Below are positions 63,301-64,000 of a stretch of 64,000 bases of DNA, piece by piece. The notes under the pieces were generated by a model. That model was not told the origin of the DNA. It saw nothing but the letters and a program-made list of their open reading frames with translations, and did no database searches. The DNA is taken from assembly GCF_020882245.1 (NCBI RefSeq), contig NC_083598.1, positions 34,199,858 to 34,263,857 on the forward strand. The letters are read 5' to 3'. The translations under genes and the position numbers were made by a program. Position 1 is the stretch's first letter, and each line of letters begins with the position of its first letter. This stretch comes from Rhopalosiphum padi. Taxonomy: Eukaryota > Arthropoda > Insecta > Hemiptera > Aphididae.

Positions 63301-64000
63301 TGTATATGTTTTGTCCTTAAAAAAACAAATGGAACCTACTGCAGACGAAATACCCTTACCATTTCTAGATAACTATTGACGACAAAGAATATATACCTAT
63401 TATGCTTTATAAACTCTTCGGTAAATGAGTGATTTTTGGTGAATAACACTTTCTCTCGACTTGAATAATTACTAATTAGTTTAATACTTATGTAGTTATA
63501 TCTAATTGGTACGCTAGATTATATGAACATTATATAGGTATTAGTATTATTTATAAGATGCGATTAATTTACAAATACAAATAATATTAATATTGGAAGT
63601 TATATTGAAACTAAAGTTTTTTAATATCATAATATGTTTAAAATATATATTATCAAACTGTATCCTAATATATTAATTTAAAATTGAAGACAATCCGCTC
63701 ACTTAAGAGCCTAAAAAATCGCATTCGAAAATATAAACAAGTGCAATAATCGGGTCAGATATCGAATTTCATATACCTAGCTGCAAAACGTAAATATTGG
63801 GTATTGGGTATGTATAATATTACGGATTCTTCATAACACAGGTATATATGTAAATAAATAAATACGAATGTATTGCAGATAATGTTGGTATTGCGTTACC
63901 ACAAATCATATAACGTAATTTATTCGACAATTTATGTAGGTACTGTATAAACAAATTATAACTTATATATAAGATCAAAAAATTCTTTAATATCATGCTT
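51394..64000. other. Long region without proven genes; CpG-rich patches
   Basis: No exon with matching phase could be tied to the RhoGAP gene or to another gene. CpG- and GC-richer islands lie near 53.03-53.19, 55.2-56.05, 56.27-56.64, 56.87-56.97, 58.6-58.8 and 60.1-60.4 kb, separated by AT-rich DNA and microsatellites ((ATT)n at about 58196-58223, (CA)n at about 59818-59835). Frames of 60-92 codons in these islands overlap on both strands, which points to low stop density rather than coding. The region may be 5' intron, promoter or enhancer sequence of the RhoGAP gene. Confidence 0.45.

Noticed and set aside
1..64000. CRISPR arrays, tRNA or rRNA genes
   Set aside because: No regularly spaced direct repeats, cloverleaf pattern or rRNA core sequence was recognised by eye. 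A tRNA scan would be needed to exclude a divergent tRNA.

Overview
The window looks like nuclear DNA of an insect, most probably an aphid or close hemipteran. The evidence is a very AT-rich background, intron-split genes with GT-AG borders, short TTAGG (insect telomere-type) runs and many small inverted-repeat transposons. No bacterial operons, rRNA, tRNA or CRISPR arrays were seen. Six protein-coding genes could be assembled exon by exon. In each one the splice phases close into a single frame, except that the 5' end of the last gene lies outside what could be resolved.

Layout: (1) 1.06-2.61 kb, minus: an ARL10-like small GTPase with an N-terminal membrane segment. (2) 2.6-9.5 kb: no gene; a decayed jockey-like LINE and small DNA-transposon relics. 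(3) 9.52-21.98 kb, plus: a 13-exon secreted modular serine protease. It has two novel-looking CWWTGCQ cysteine modules, four LDLa repeats, a sushi domain, a Wonton-like segment and a trypsin-like catalytic domain. Its introns are full of palindromic MITEs and one Merlin/IS1595-like relic. (4) 23.78-25.76 kb, minus: mitochondrial ribosomal protein uS17m. (5) 26.79-28.31 kb, plus: a UPF0598 (C8orf82-type) mitochondrial protein, diverging from uS17m. (6) 28.83-33.77 kb, minus: a complete 17-exon TTC27. (7) 34-39 kb: transposon relics and no gene. (8) 39.04-51.39 kb, minus: ten exons of an ARHGAP20-type PH-RA-RhoGAP protein with a long low-complexity tail ending in a PDZ-ligand-like SYV. Its first visible exons look like the end of a Dbl-homology (RhoGEF) domain. 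An internal open frame looks like an alternative first exon. (9) 51.4-64 kb: no exon could be proven. The stretch is richer in CpG patches than the left half and is probably the 5' intron or upstream region of the RhoGAP gene.

Functionally, the protease is the type that starts Toll-directed clotting/melanisation cascades outside the cell. The RhoGAP gene acts in Rho/Rap cytoskeletal signalling. The central block (uS17m, UPF0598, TTC27) is a compact housekeeping cluster. The most notable signals are the unusual N-terminal architecture of the protease, whose second-exon stop codon overlaps a splice donor, and the probable GEF-plus-GAP arrangement with an internal promoter.
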